Assembly: GCF_021596505.1 (NCBI RefSeq)
Contig: NZ_PJIZ01000015.1
Span: 43,298 to 107,297, forward strand
Reading direction: 5' to 3'
DNA from: Nostoc sp. CMAA1605
Lineage (GTDB): Bacteria; Cyanobacteriota; Cyanobacteriia; Cyanobacteriales; Nostocaceae
Length of the DNA: 64,000 nucleotides
Made by a program: the position numbers and the translations under genes. The notes below the pieces were generated by a model. The model worked only from the letters and a program-made list of their open reading frames with translations, was not told the origin of the DNA and ran no database searches. The first letter of the stretch is position 1. The number at the start of each line of letters is the position of its first letter. Below are positions 8,989 to 17,292 of this stretch, in pieces.

Positions 8989-9336
8989 AAATTTTCCTAA
9001 CTTTCTTTTACCTTTTGCCTTTCAATGTACGGTTATTGCTATCTATAACGTTCATCAAACCGAACCTCCAGCTATTTTACCTGATCTAGTGTGGTAGTGA
9101 GGAAGCTTAAACAAAAGCTTTAAAACACACAACACTGAACTATAAATCTATTGCTGTGTATCCAGTAAAAAAGCTCAAAATTATACCAATTCACCCAAAT
9201 TCAAACTCCATAATCTTACTTTCTGAATTTTGAATTTTGTAGGCGCAAGCCTTCCCGTAAGGGTATTTTGAATTTTGAATTTTGAATTGGTATGAGGCTT
9301 CCTAATACTAGGTAGTGCATTTTTAGAGGTGATATT
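8989..9336. other. Intergenic region upstream of the Hsp20 gene, with dispersed repeat
   Basis: No gene is visible. At 9216-9290 there are GAATTTT-type heptads interrupted by a GC-rich block at 9240-9268 (GGCGCAAGCCTTCCCGTAAG), a Nostoc-type repeat fragment. The last 40 bases carry the ribosome-binding site AGAGGTGAT before the ATG at 9337. No clear CIRCE element (TTAGCACTC-N9-GAGTGCTAA) was found. Confidence 0.5.
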
Positions 9337-9804
9337 ATGGCACTTATTCGTTGGGAACCTTTCAGAGATATTGAACGCTTAGAACCATTCCGTGAAATTG
9401 ACACCTTGCAACGGCAAATGAATCGTCTGTTTGAAAGATTAATGCCAACAGACGGTGCAGAAAGAATGGGGTTTGCATTCATACCTGCGGCTGAAATCGA
9501 AGAAAAAGAAGATGCAATTCACCTGAAATTAGAAGTACCTGGCTTAGAATCCAAAGATATTACTGTAGAAGCTACACCAGATGCGATTGTGATTAGCGGT
9601 GAACGCAAATCCGAAACCACAACTGAAGAAGGCGGCGTTACCCGTTCTGAATTCCGTTACGGCAGATTCCAAAGAGAAATTCCTTTACCTTGTCAAATTC
9701 AAAACGACAAAGTACAAGCCGAATACAAAAATGGCATCCTACGCTTAACGCTACCAAAAGCCGAATCAGAAAGACAAAAAGTGGTGAAAGTTAATGTGGG
9801 ATGA
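9337..9804 (+). CDS. Hsp20/alpha-crystallin small heat-shock protein
   Basis: 155 residues with a short N-terminal arm (MALIRWEPFRDIERLEPFREID) and an alpha-crystallin domain from about residue 48 to 140 (PAAEIEEKEDAIHLKLEVPGL ... EYKNGILRLTLPK). The duplicated WEPFRDIERLEPFREID pattern is typical of cyanobacterial HspA-type proteins. It acts as an ATP-independent holdase that binds unfolding proteins, often at thylakoid membranes under heat or light stress. The C-terminal tail is VVKVNVG, a weak version of the usual I-x-I oligomer motif. The strong AGAGGTGAT ribosome-binding site supports the start. A long heptad array begins at its stop codon. Confidence 0.92.
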   Translation: MALIRWEPFRDIERLEPFREIDTLQRQMNRLFERLMPTDGAERMGFAFIPAAEIEEKEDAIHLKLEVPGLESKDITVEATPDAIVISGERKSETTTEEGGVTRSEFRYGRFQREIPLPCQIQNDKVQAEYKNGILRLTLPKAESERQKVVKVNVG

Positions 9805-9967
9805 GAGTGAGTGTTGAGTGCTGAGTTGTGAGTGCTGAGTGCTGAGTGCTGAGTGCTGAGTTGTGAGTGCTGAGTTGTGAGTGCTGAGTGCTGAGTGCTG
9901 AGTGCTGAGTTGTGAGTGCTGAGTTGTGAGTGCTGAGTTGTGAGTGCTGAGTTGTGAGTGCTGAGTA
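9799..9967. repeat. GAGTGCT/GAGTTGT heptad array
   Basis: About 23 tandem heptads alternating between GAGTGCT and GAGTTGT in higher-order runs. It starts next to the hsp20 stop codon. The array reads as long Ser/Thr/Gln/His-rich open frames on the minus strand, which are artefacts of the repeat. It is of the STRR class; the same units recur at 44849-44887 and inside valS. Confidence 0.85.
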
Positions 9968-10650
9968 AAAATGTTTTACTCGGCACTTTAATATATAGGA
10001 ATCCAATTTGATTACTGAAGTTATTTGTGTAGTTACACCCTTTCTTGATGGAGATGAAATTTATCGGTTGTTGTAGAGACGTTGTATACAACGTCTCTAC
10101 TCAGAGAATTGGTATTAGGAAATGTCTCAAGCAGGAACAGGAAACAGTATTTTGTGGTAATTTTTGTTCAAAAATTAAATCTAAATCGCATAAATACTTA
10201 TATCTACTTTTTACAGGACAAAATTCACTAAAACTTTTCCCTCAAGAAACTTACTCCCAAAGTAGCAAGATAAGTTTGGTCGAATACTTTAGGTACTGCC
10301 CTTGTATCTTGCTATGAGCATAAAACTTGATAACTAAAAGTACAATGTTTACAATCGTGAAAGTTTGTCATAAATCTTTGTGAAGAAAGTTTTCAGCTAC
10401 CTAGTCTCTAAATTTTTGGTGTTTAATACGCCAAAAATATGGCAGTCAATAGTACCTAAATGTCGATAATGAACTATATGCTAATAAAACAACTAATTGA
10501 TTGCTCCTGGTTTTTACTATGGCTACTTTACATCTATCCTTCTGCACAAGATTGCTGATGAGAATCAAGTAGACGACGAAACACACACGGATCTCAATTT
10601 GTTTGCTTGAATAGCTATATTGATAGGATTGCAACTTCACTTTTTTGATT
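9968..10650. other. Intergenic region with one MITE end and one perfect palindrome
   Basis: Gene-free by eye. It contains a TATAGGAATCC element end (about 9994-10031) related to the mobile-element-like repeat at 31611-31745, and a 28-base perfect palindrome at 10073-10100. The remaining sequence is AT-rich, with the promoter of the 10651 gene presumably near its end. An open frame over 10045-10317 runs across both repeats and has no family resemblance, so it is not called. Confidence 0.5.
10073..10100. repeat. Perfect 28-base palindrome GTAGAGACGTTGTA/TACAACGTCTCTAC
   Basis: Two 14-base arms match exactly with no loop. GTAGAGACG...CGTCTCTAC palindromes are a dispersed repeat family in Nostocales. 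It could form a cruciform in DNA or a hairpin in RNA, but its location does not suggest a terminator for hsp20. Confidence 0.75.
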
Positions 10651-10896
10651 ATGCCCAGTAAGTTAATTGATGTTAGAGAATATACAGTCAAAGCTCATCA
10701 AAGACTGATTCACACTCGCGTGTTTAATTTTGTCTGTAAAGAGTGCAACGAAGCTACAAAACGTGAGACTTTTGGCCCTCGTCCTTTATATTGTGAACGA
10801 TGTCGTCCGCCACAACCACCGAAAAAATCTCAACAGCCATCTCGCAAGGCTAAACCTCGACCCATGTCTTATAAAAGTGATACTGATTTAGGTTGA
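10651..10896 (+). CDS. Small zinc-ribbon-like protein
   Basis: 81 residues from the ATG at 10651; a TTG six bases upstream is less likely. Two CxxC pairs, VCKEC (about residues 28-32) and YCERC (about 47-51), flank a basic segment and should bind one zinc ion. The C-terminus is Pro/Lys-rich and disordered ([20 protein letters not shown]), suggesting nucleic-acid or protein binding. Its stop is 14 bases before the next ATG, so the two genes are probably co-transcribed. No named family is recognised. Confidence 0.68.
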   Translation: MPSKLIDVREYTVKAHQRLIHTRVFNFVCKECNEATKRETFGPRPLYCERCRPPQPPKKSQQPSRKAKPRPMSYKSDTDLG

Positions 10897-10910
10897 TTGA
10901 GAACTACACA

Positions 10911-11888
10911 ATGAATAATCAATTAAATTTAGAACCCCCCCCGCAGGACTTCATCTCACCATTATTAGAACTCAGGGACTACTACAGTCGTCTTGTAGAA
11001 GAGTATGAAACTCTGTACACACAGGCGCGATCGCAACTTGATCATGTACAAGCTTTGTTAGCAAATTGGTCTGTGGCTACAGAAACTAAAAGCCAGGTTG
11101 CTACCCTCGAAGTTAGTCAAGATGTATCCAAAAATCATCAAGATGAGCCTTTGTTGTCTTCGTCTGATCAAGTTTCCCAGGTAGCTATTAATTCAGTAGA
11201 ATCCAGCGCGGATAGTGAAGAAGACGAAGACGCAGCGACCTTTGGAGAAACGGAAACTGCATTTAGTCAACAGGTGACAGCAGAAAGCATTAAGGGAATT
11301 GATTTCCCTATGCTACCTGAGTATAAAGCGATGAGTCGGATGGAAGCTATTCAAAAGTTACTACAGGAACACTTGGGTGCTGTCTGTCATATAGATTTCA
11401 TCGTGCGATCGCTCTATGGTGAGTTAGATCCACATATTTTTAAAGTAGTTAAAGGTAGAGTCCAATCTTCCCTCACCCAAGGTAGAGAAAGAAAGGTATG
11501 GTTTGGGATACCTGACGAACCTGGTTGTTACACCATAGACTTAACTTTGGTTAATTCCAATCGCACTCATACTTACTCTCGCAATGGCAAAAGTAAGAGG
11601 AAGCCACCTTTAATAGTTCCGAAAGCCAGAGTTGTACCGATGCTCAAACCCTATGAAGGCCAATTTTTAATTGATGCTCTCACTGTTTTCTTTCGACACA
11701 ATCCAGGAAAAGTATTTAGTGTGGCGGAAGTCGTCACAGGTTTATATGGAGACATCAATGATGAAGATTACCGTGAGGTTAAAGGCAAAGTTTTAAATGA
11801 ACTATCACGCGGTTATCGCATCGGCAGATTCGACAGAATGCCGGAAAAGGTTGGTTTCTACACTTTGGATGTAGATTTGGCGAATTAG
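10911..11888 (+). CDS. Protein with two tandem C-terminal domains of winged-helix type, unknown function
   Basis: 325 residues from the ATG at 10911 (an in-frame TTG at 10893 would add six). The N-terminal part has a coiled coil (about residues 22-55), then an acidic Ser/Glu-rich linker. The C-terminal half holds two copies of one domain of about 75 residues. Each has an aliphatic helix, then F/V-x-x-V-V/L-x-x-L-Y-G-x-(L/I), then V-K-G-(R/K)-V and a final glycine-phenylalanine/cysteine-Y-T-(I/L)-D strand (about residues 150-225 and 245-325). This looks like a duplicated winged-helix fold. It is a possible DNA- or protein-binding partner of the zinc-ribbon protein upstream; function unknown. 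Confidence 0.72.
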   Translation: MNNQLNLEPPPQDFISPLLELRDYYSRLVEEYETLYTQARSQLDHVQALLANWSVATETKSQVATLEVSQDVSKNHQDEPLLSSSDQVSQVAINSVESSADSEEDEDAATFGETETAFSQQVTAESIKGIDFPMLPEYKAMSRMEAIQKLLQEHLGAVCHIDFIVRSLYGELDPHIFKVVKGRVQSSLTQGRERKVWFGIPDEPGCYTIDLTLVNSNRTHTYSRNGKSKRKPPLIVPKARVVPMLKPYEGQFLIDALTVFFRHNPGKVFSVAEVVTGLYGDINDEDYREVKGKVLNELSRGYRIGRFDRMPEKVGFYTLDVDLAN

Positions 11889-11978
11889 GGGGAGAGAAGA
11901 GGCAGGGGGGCAGGGGGCAGGGGGAAATAAGGAAATTTTTCTCCCCCTTGCCCCCCGCACCCTGCTCCAATTCCTCTT

Positions 11979-13478
11979 CTATGCCCAATCTAAGGTGCGT
12001 TTGACGGCTTTTCGCCAGGTGGTAAAGTTATGTGCGATGGGGTTGGGTTCAAATATGCGGTCAATTTGTCTTTGGTTGACTAATGCTGTGTAACTGTCCC
12101 AAAATCCTACGGCTAGACCGGCGGCAAAGGCTGCACCTTGGACGGTAGTGTCGCGCATGGTGGGACGTTCTACCGGAATTCCTAATACATCGGCTTGGAA
12201 TTGCATCAGGAAATTATTCTCGCAAGCACCACCATCGACTATTAAACGCTGCATGGGATGACTACATGAGGTGTTAATGGCTTGTACTACTTCTACCACT
12301 TGATAGGCGATCGCTTCTAATACGGCTCTGACTAAATGCTGGGGTTGGACGCTGGCGGTAATGCCTAAGAATGCGCCTCTAGCGGTCATATCCCAGTAAG
12401 GCGCGCCTAATCCACTAAAAGCTGGGACAAAATAAACTCCGCCGTTGTCTGATACCTGCGTCGCCATTGTCTCTGTTTCCGCCGCCGTTTTAATTAACTT
12501 CAGACTGTCTCGCAACCATTGGATACAAGCACCACTAGTAAACATACTGCCTTCCAAGGCATAACCAACATTTAAAGGCTGACTGGTATTGGTTTGCGTC
12601 CAGGCAATTGTAGAGATTAATTGATTTTGCGATCGCACAATCTCTTTTCCAGTATGAGCCACTAAAAAGCTACCAGTGCCGTAAGTACATTTCATCAAAC
12701 CAGGGCGATCGCAGCCGTGACCAAATAAAGCGGCTTGCTGATCACCTAAAATAGCTGTGATGGGAATTGCTGCACCGAGTAAATCAGCATCGGTAACGCC
12801 AAAGTCGCCTAAGCTGGGTTGGATTTGCGGCAATATCTGCGTCGGAATTTGGAAAATATCTAATAATCTCTCATCCCACTCGCAGGTTTGGAGATTCATT
12901 AACATGGTGCGGCTAGCGTTGCTGTGGTCAGTGGCGTGGACTTGTCCACCTGTTAATTTCCACAATATCCAGGTATCAATTGTACCTGCTAAGACATGAC
13001 TTAAATCAACGCTGTTCATCTGGTCTAATAGCCATCTGAGCTTAGTTGCCGAGAAATAAGCATCGATAACTAAACCAGTGCGATCGTATATTTCCTGGGC
13101 ATAGCCTTGCTCTTGTAATTGATTACACAAAGGAGCAGTACGCCTATCTTGCCAAACAATGGCCTTGTGTAACGGTTTCCCTGTGGTTTTATCCCAGAGT
13201 AAACAAGTTTCTCGTTGTACAGTCAAACCAATAGCAGCAATTTCTGATGGGGTAATTTGAGCGTGCGAGATAGCAGTTTTGATTACCCAGCAAGCATCAT
13301 CCCAAATTTGTTGCGGGTCATGCTCCAACCAGCCCGGCTGGGGATAATATTGTGTGAGTTCTTTATATGCTTGTCCGACAATCTTACCGTCTGCGTTGAA
13401 GATAAAAGCGCGGTTGCCTGTCGTACCTAAATCCAACGCTAAGATATACCGTGATGATGTGCTGCTCAATGTCTGCAT
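11979..13478 (-). CDS. glpK: Glycerol kinase
   Basis: 499 residues, the usual GlpK length. The FGGY-kinase phosphate loop LDLGTTGNRAFIFN is at about residues 16-29; QRETCLLWD, the GDQQAALFGHG block and the late GLAVGFW block also fit the family. It phosphorylates glycerol to sn-glycerol 3-phosphate with ATP, feeding lipid or carbon metabolism. No glpF or glpD is adjacent. The start MQTLSSTSSRYILALDLGTTG is followed quickly by the conserved core. Upstream (13479-13850) lies an inverted-repeat element, so the promoter may be affected by it. Confidence 0.93.
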   Translation of the reverse strand: MQTLSSTSSRYILALDLGTTGNRAFIFNADGKIVGQAYKELTQYYPQPGWLEHDPQQIWDDACWVIKTAISHAQITPSEIAAIGLTVQRETCLLWDKTTGKPLHKAIVWQDRRTAPLCNQLQEQGYAQEIYDRTGLVIDAYFSATKLRWLLDQMNSVDLSHVLAGTIDTWILWKLTGGQVHATDHSNASRTMLMNLQTCEWDERLLDIFQIPTQILPQIQPSLGDFGVTDADLLGAAIPITAILGDQQAALFGHGCDRPGLMKCTYGTGSFLVAHTGKEIVRSQNQLISTIAWTQTNTSQPLNVGYALEGSMFTSGACIQWLRDSLKLIKTAAETETMATQVSDNGGVYFVPAFSGLGAPYWDMTARGAFLGITASVQPQHLVRAVLEAIAYQVVEVVQAINTSCSHPMQRLIVDGGACENNFLMQFQADVLGIPVERPTMRDTTVQGAAFAAGLAVGFWDSYTALVNQRQIDRIFEPNPIAHNFTTWRKAVKRTLDWA

Positions 13479-13850
13479 TCTCTCTTCAGGGAATTCAAAA
13501 TTTGGCGTTGCTGATTGAGAATATGAATTATCTCACGCAAAGGCGCAAAGACGCAAAGGTGCAAAGAAAAACAAGGGTAATTTTTGCATTTCATACTTTG
13601 ATTCAGCAACGCCAAAAATTTTGAGAATTAATATAAATAGTTAGTGTGTGGGTGCAAGCCATCACACGTCACAGGCATCGTTGTTCAACTCACTATTTAA
13701 GCTAATGACTGTTGGTTTAGGCGATGTAAGTCGGTACGAGACTGAAATTGATAGACAAAACTTGGAAATTAAAGCCCTCTAAGCATTTGGGTGATTGCAT
13801 TCTCCTACTCTGACAAAAGAGGGATAGTATGGTTTTTAACTAAAAACATC
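13479..13850. other. Intergenic region with MITE-like inverted repeat
   Basis: No gene is visible. Positions 13496-13623 hold a foldback element with imperfect arms of about 32-36 bases (described separately). Its centre has GCAAAGGC-type short repeats (13536-13567). The rest up to 13850 shows nothing beyond possible terminator sequence for the VWA gene. Confidence 0.55.
13496..13623. mobile_element. MITE-like foldback element (about 128 bases)
   Basis: The left arm starts CAAAATTTGGCGTTGCTGAT (13496). The right arm (13588-13623), read on the other strand, starts CAAAATTTTTGGCGTTGCTG and continues into ATGAA on both arms. The centre is a run of GCAAAG-type units. There is no coding capacity. 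The GGCGTTGCTGA termini recur, as I remember them, in Nostocales MITEs mobilised by transposases elsewhere; this was not checked here. Confidence 0.6.
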
Positions 13851-15698
13851 TCAATTAGTCGTATTCGGCTGTACGAAACGTTTAATTTCGCCACAGGCAA
13901 TATAAGACTTGCCATCAGGAGCAGTTTTCACCTCATCGACAACGTACAGCATTCCCTCCTCACGCACTGAGCGAGGGAAACGCATATTCCAATCGGGTTC
14001 ATACCCATCAGAAACCACTCTAGCCCGTAACTTGCTGCCATCTTTGACACACTGCACCAAAATGCCATCATTAACAGCGTCAGTGGTAGGCAAATCTGCC
14101 GCACTGGCGGGGCCTTTAGAGGCTTTACCTGTACTCACAGACCTTGATTGTCCGGGTGCAACGAAAATATCAGCTTCACCGGGTTTAGTTAAACGGTTAA
14201 TTTGACCAGTTACACGATAAAAACTACCATCAGTTGACAGTTCCACCCCTTCCACAACGTAGCGCGCTCCCTCTGCACGAATGGCGCGGGGAAATTGGAC
14301 ATTTTTGCTAGCATCATAACCAGCAGACAGGACTTTGACCCGCAGCTTACCACCTTCCCGCACACACTGTAATTCCACACCTGAACCCACATCATTGACA
14401 GTGGGCATAGCGTATATTTCATCACCCGCAGTCACGCCACGACCCACCAAATCGGTACGGGTGCGGTTCATCGCCTGATAGGTTTGATCTAATAGTTCTT
14501 TTCGTCCTGCGTTACCTAAAGTTCTTTGGGCAATGCGGCTAGCAAAATACTCTAGTTGGTCGATCTCCTCAGCAATTTCAAAGTTTTCATTCAAGCCTTT
14601 GTTTCGCAATTCCTCAATTAGAGAACGTAAGATTTTCTCTGCTTCTTGATGCTTACCATGTTCTGCTAAATCAAGGGCAGTTTCTTTCGCCTTGGCAATA
14701 GTCAAACGGCTCAAGTCAAGGAGAATATCACTAGAAGCCGCAAAAGCAGATTCCTCAACTGTACCGACTTTAGCGATGACATCGGTTATACCTGACGCAC
14801 TTTGAATGACATTATTCTGCACCACATCGGCACTGTAATGCAGTTTCATCAAAGGTAATTCACCAATTTGAGCCGCCGAGACTTCTAAACTTAACCCTAA
14901 AAGTTTATCTTCACCCTCGTAGAGTTCCCCTAGAGTAATTACCGATTGACCTTTCTGATTTTGGCTGACTTTAGCCAGGCTTAAAATATCAACCAGCTTC
15001 ACACCATTAGCTAGTTCTAAGGTAACTTTGAGATTCTGCCCGACTACGGCTCTAAGACTATCTAATTCAATGCTAAATACTTCTGAGGCTTCATCAACAC
15101 TTTGAATAAAATAGAAGTTACCACTAGCAGCCCTTGCCATTCCAATCAGCAAATCTTCATTAAAACCCTGGGCAAATCCTAACGTAGTTGTGATTACACC
15201 TTCCTCAGCTTTTTGACCGGCTGTCGCTGTGAGGATTTTGGGGTCTTGAATCCCCATATTAGCGTGACCATCGGTAAGCAGCAGTACACGGTTGATTTTT
15301 TGTGGGTCAAGTTTCTGCTTCACATATTCACAACCCTTAAGCCATCCCCCAGATAGATTAGTAATACCACCTGCATGAACCCGACGCAGAGCATTTTTCA
15401 ACGCAGATTTATTAGTGACTGGTTGGGGTGGAACTACTGTATCTACAGCATCATCGTATACAACTACTGAGAGGATATCATTAGCCTCTAGTTGGTCTAC
15501 CACAGATTCAGCCGCCCTGAGTGCGTGAAATAAAGGCGCGCCTGCCATAGAGCCAGAACGGTCAATTACCAGGGACAAGTTAAGATCCCGTCGGGGAGAC
15601 TCTGGTATATCAGCCCGAAACCGCAGCAATGCGTTTGTTTTTAATGCAGATCCGACAGTTAAGATAGCTGGGTCAAATGCGTAACTTGTTTTAATCAT
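13851..15698 (-). CDS. Large VWA-domain protein with vault-type trailing region
   Basis: 615 residues from the ATG at 15698, with the ribosome-binding site AAGGTGG six bases upstream; an in-frame GTG at 15707 overlaps that site and is less likely. The VWA domain (about residues 40-215) has a complete MIDAS, DRSGS, with downstream TNLSGG and TDGHANMG. A beta-rich middle region (220-330), a helical region (340-440) and a duplicated beta-module follow, the latter with paired blocks VQCVKDGSKLRARVVSDGYE and LQCVREGGKLRVKVLSAGYD. No signal peptide is present. It probably binds a partner in a metal-dependent way; the partner is unknown. Confidence 0.83.
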   Translation of the reverse strand: MIKTSYAFDPAILTVGSALKTNALLRFRADIPESPRRDLNLSLVIDRSGSMAGAPLFHALRAAESVVDQLEANDILSVVVYDDAVDTVVPPQPVTNKSALKNALRRVHAGGITNLSGGWLKGCEYVKQKLDPQKINRVLLLTDGHANMGIQDPKILTATAGQKAEEGVITTTLGFAQGFNEDLLIGMARAASGNFYFIQSVDEASEVFSIELDSLRAVVGQNLKVTLELANGVKLVDILSLAKVSQNQKGQSVITLGELYEGEDKLLGLSLEVSAAQIGELPLMKLHYSADVVQNNVIQSASGITDVIAKVGTVEESAFAASSDILLDLSRLTIAKAKETALDLAEHGKHQEAEKILRSLIEELRNKGLNENFEIAEEIDQLEYFASRIAQRTLGNAGRKELLDQTYQAMNRTRTDLVGRGVTAGDEIYAMPTVNDVGSGVELQCVREGGKLRVKVLSAGYDASKNVQFPRAIRAEGARYVVEGVELSTDGSFYRVTGQINRLTKPGEADIFVAPGQSRSVSTGKASKGPASAADLPTTDAVNDGILVQCVKDGSKLRARVVSDGYEPDWNMRFPRSVREEGMLYVVDEVKTAPDGKSYIACGEIKRFVQPNTTN

Positions 15699-15789
15699 AT
15701 TTTCCACCTTGAAATGATTGTTAAACAGTAGTTAGCTTGATCATATGCTCTGTTTTTCAGTGTACCCAGTAAAAAAAAGTGTTTTTAGG

Positions 15790-15955
15790 GTATGGGGCAT
15801 TGGGCATGGGGCATTGGGCATTAGGCATAAAGTAAAATCTCCCTTGTCTCCCTTGTCTCCCTTGTCTCCCTTGTCTCCCTTGTCTCCCAATCCCCAGTCC
15901 CCAATCCCCAATCCCCAATCCCCAATCCCCAATCCCCAGTCCCCAATCCCCAATT
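15790..15955. repeat. Composite heptad array upstream of the channel gene
   Basis: Three successive blocks: GGGGCAT/GGGCATT units, then five or more TCTCCCTTG units, then CCCCAAT/CCCCAGT units ending near 15955. It occupies most of the space between the divergent VWA and channel genes (15699-16016) and leaves about 60 bases on the channel side for promoter sequence. Confidence 0.8.
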
Positions 15956-16016
15956 CCTCTATTGCTCATAGGTAAGCATTGCACTATAAAGGAGTATTGG
16001 ATTTTACTGCAAGAAA

Positions 16017-17252
16017 ATGCCTATGCTCATTGCGATCGCCAGAATATTTCGCCTATTTATCAATAGTTTTAGGCGATTGGTCACTCCTACTACTCAAAAA
16101 GGTAGGCGTTCATTAATACCACCTATTAGTCTAGGGTTGGGAAGTTTCATACTAGTTTTGTTTTTGGTAATACACCCAGGTTTGACTCAGACACCAACAC
16201 CTACACCTACAGTCACGCCAACACCTACAGCTGCCAATACAGATAAAATGTTGGTGGCTACACGAGTTATCCCACCTTTTGTGATTGCAGATAAGGATAA
16301 AAGTAAACTATCAGGATTTAGTATTGACCTTTGGCAAAGTATTGCTAAGGAAATAGGTCTAAATTATCAGTTTGTGGAATATCCCAATGTGGCAAATTTA
16401 CTGTCTGCGGTGAAAGATGGTAAAGCCAATGTCGGAATTGCAGCTATCTCCATTACCGCCGAACGCCAACAGCAATTTGATTTTTCTTTACCCATGTTTG
16501 CTGGGGGTTTACAAATCATGGTGAGAAATTCTGAGACTGGCGGTGGTGGTGGTGTTCCCAATATTTTCCAACTGTTTTTCTCTGCTTCTTTGTTGCAGGT
16601 TATTGGTTTGGCGTTGGTGTTAATTGTTTTTGCAGCTCATGTAATTTGGTTATCGGAACGGAATCATGAAGAAGGGATGATATCTAAATCATACATTCCT
16701 GGGATTTTCAAAGCTTCTTGGTGGGCGGCTGCAACTTTAGCGACTCAAGCCGATGAAATGCCCAAAGGTGCTATTGGTAGGTTTATCGCCATTATCTGGA
16801 TGTTTATCGGTGTTTTATTTGTCGCTTACTTTACAGCCAGTGCTACTACTTCCTTAACTGTGCAGCAGCTACAGGGAGAGATTAGTAGTGTAAGTGATTT
16901 ACCTGGTCATATCGTCGCTACTACTGCCGGTAGTACGGCTGCAACTTACCTCAAAGAACACAGAATTCCTGTGCAGGAAGTTGCCAAAATTGAGCAGGCT
17001 TACGATGCTTTACTGAGTAAAAAAGCAGATGCTGTGGTGTTTGACTCGCCAGTGCTGCTGTTTTATGCAGCCAATGAAGGTAAAGGGAAGGTTGAGGTTG
17101 TGGGTAGTATCTTCCGTGAGGAAAATTACGGCATTGTTTTGCCTAATGATAGTCCCTACCGTAAACAAATCAATAGAGTTTTACTGAGTTTAAAGGAAAA
17201 TGGCACTTATCAAGCACTCTATGATAAGTGGTTTGAGGTTGATAAATCTTGA
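16017..17252 (+). CDS. Prokaryotic ionotropic-glutamate-receptor-like ligand-gated channel
   Basis: 411 residues. A signal anchor (about residues 35-58) and a Thr/Pro linker (TPTPTPTVTPTPTA) precede ligand-binding lobe S1 (about 76-185). Next come M1 (192-212), a pore loop SWWAAATLATQADEMPKGAI (about 231-250), M2 (255-275) and lobe S2 (285-408). The order S1-M1-P-M2-S2 is that of GluR0 and AvGluR1-type receptors, gated by amino acids. The pore lacks the K+ filter TVGYG and instead reads ATQADEM, while AYFTASATTSLTV matches the eukaryotic gate SYTANLAAFLTV. Ligand and ion selectivity are open. Confidence 0.87.
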   Translation: MPMLIAIARIFRLFINSFRRLVTPTTQKGRRSLIPPISLGLGSFILVLFLVIHPGLTQTPTPTPTVTPTPTAANTDKMLVATRVIPPFVIADKDKSKLSGFSIDLWQSIAKEIGLNYQFVEYPNVANLLSAVKDGKANVGIAAISITAERQQQFDFSLPMFAGGLQIMVRNSETGGGGGVPNIFQLFFSASLLQVIGLALVLIVFAAHVIWLSERNHEEGMISKSYIPGIFKASWWAAATLATQADEMPKGAIGRFIAIIWMFIGVLFVAYFTASATTSLTVQQLQGEISSVSDLPGHIVATTAGSTAATYLKEHRIPVQEVAKIEQAYDALLSKKADAVVFDSPVLLFYAANEGKGKVEVVGSIFREENYGIVLPNDSPYRKQINRVLLSLKENGTYQALYDKWFEVDKS

Positions 17253-17292
17253 TGGTGAGCCAACATTAGCTTTAGCGGCTAATGTTGCTCGT

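Noticed and set aside
9799..9967. CRISPR array
   Set aside because: Units are seven bases without unique spacers, so this is a tandem repeat and not a CRISPR. No array with 20-50 base repeats and unique spacers was seen in the window.
9791..10091. Ser/Thr/Gln/His-rich open frames on the minus strand
   Set aside because: These are produced by the heptad array in all frames and have no start or domain support.
10045..10317. A 90-residue open frame on the plus strand
   Set aside because: It crosses the 28-base palindrome and the TATAGGAATCC remnant, has no recognisable domain, and begins without a ribosome-binding site.
15741..15984. Gly/Asp/Trp-rich open frames (GDWGLGIG)
   Set aside because: They are translations of the CCCCAAT and TCTCCCTTG arrays and not proteins.
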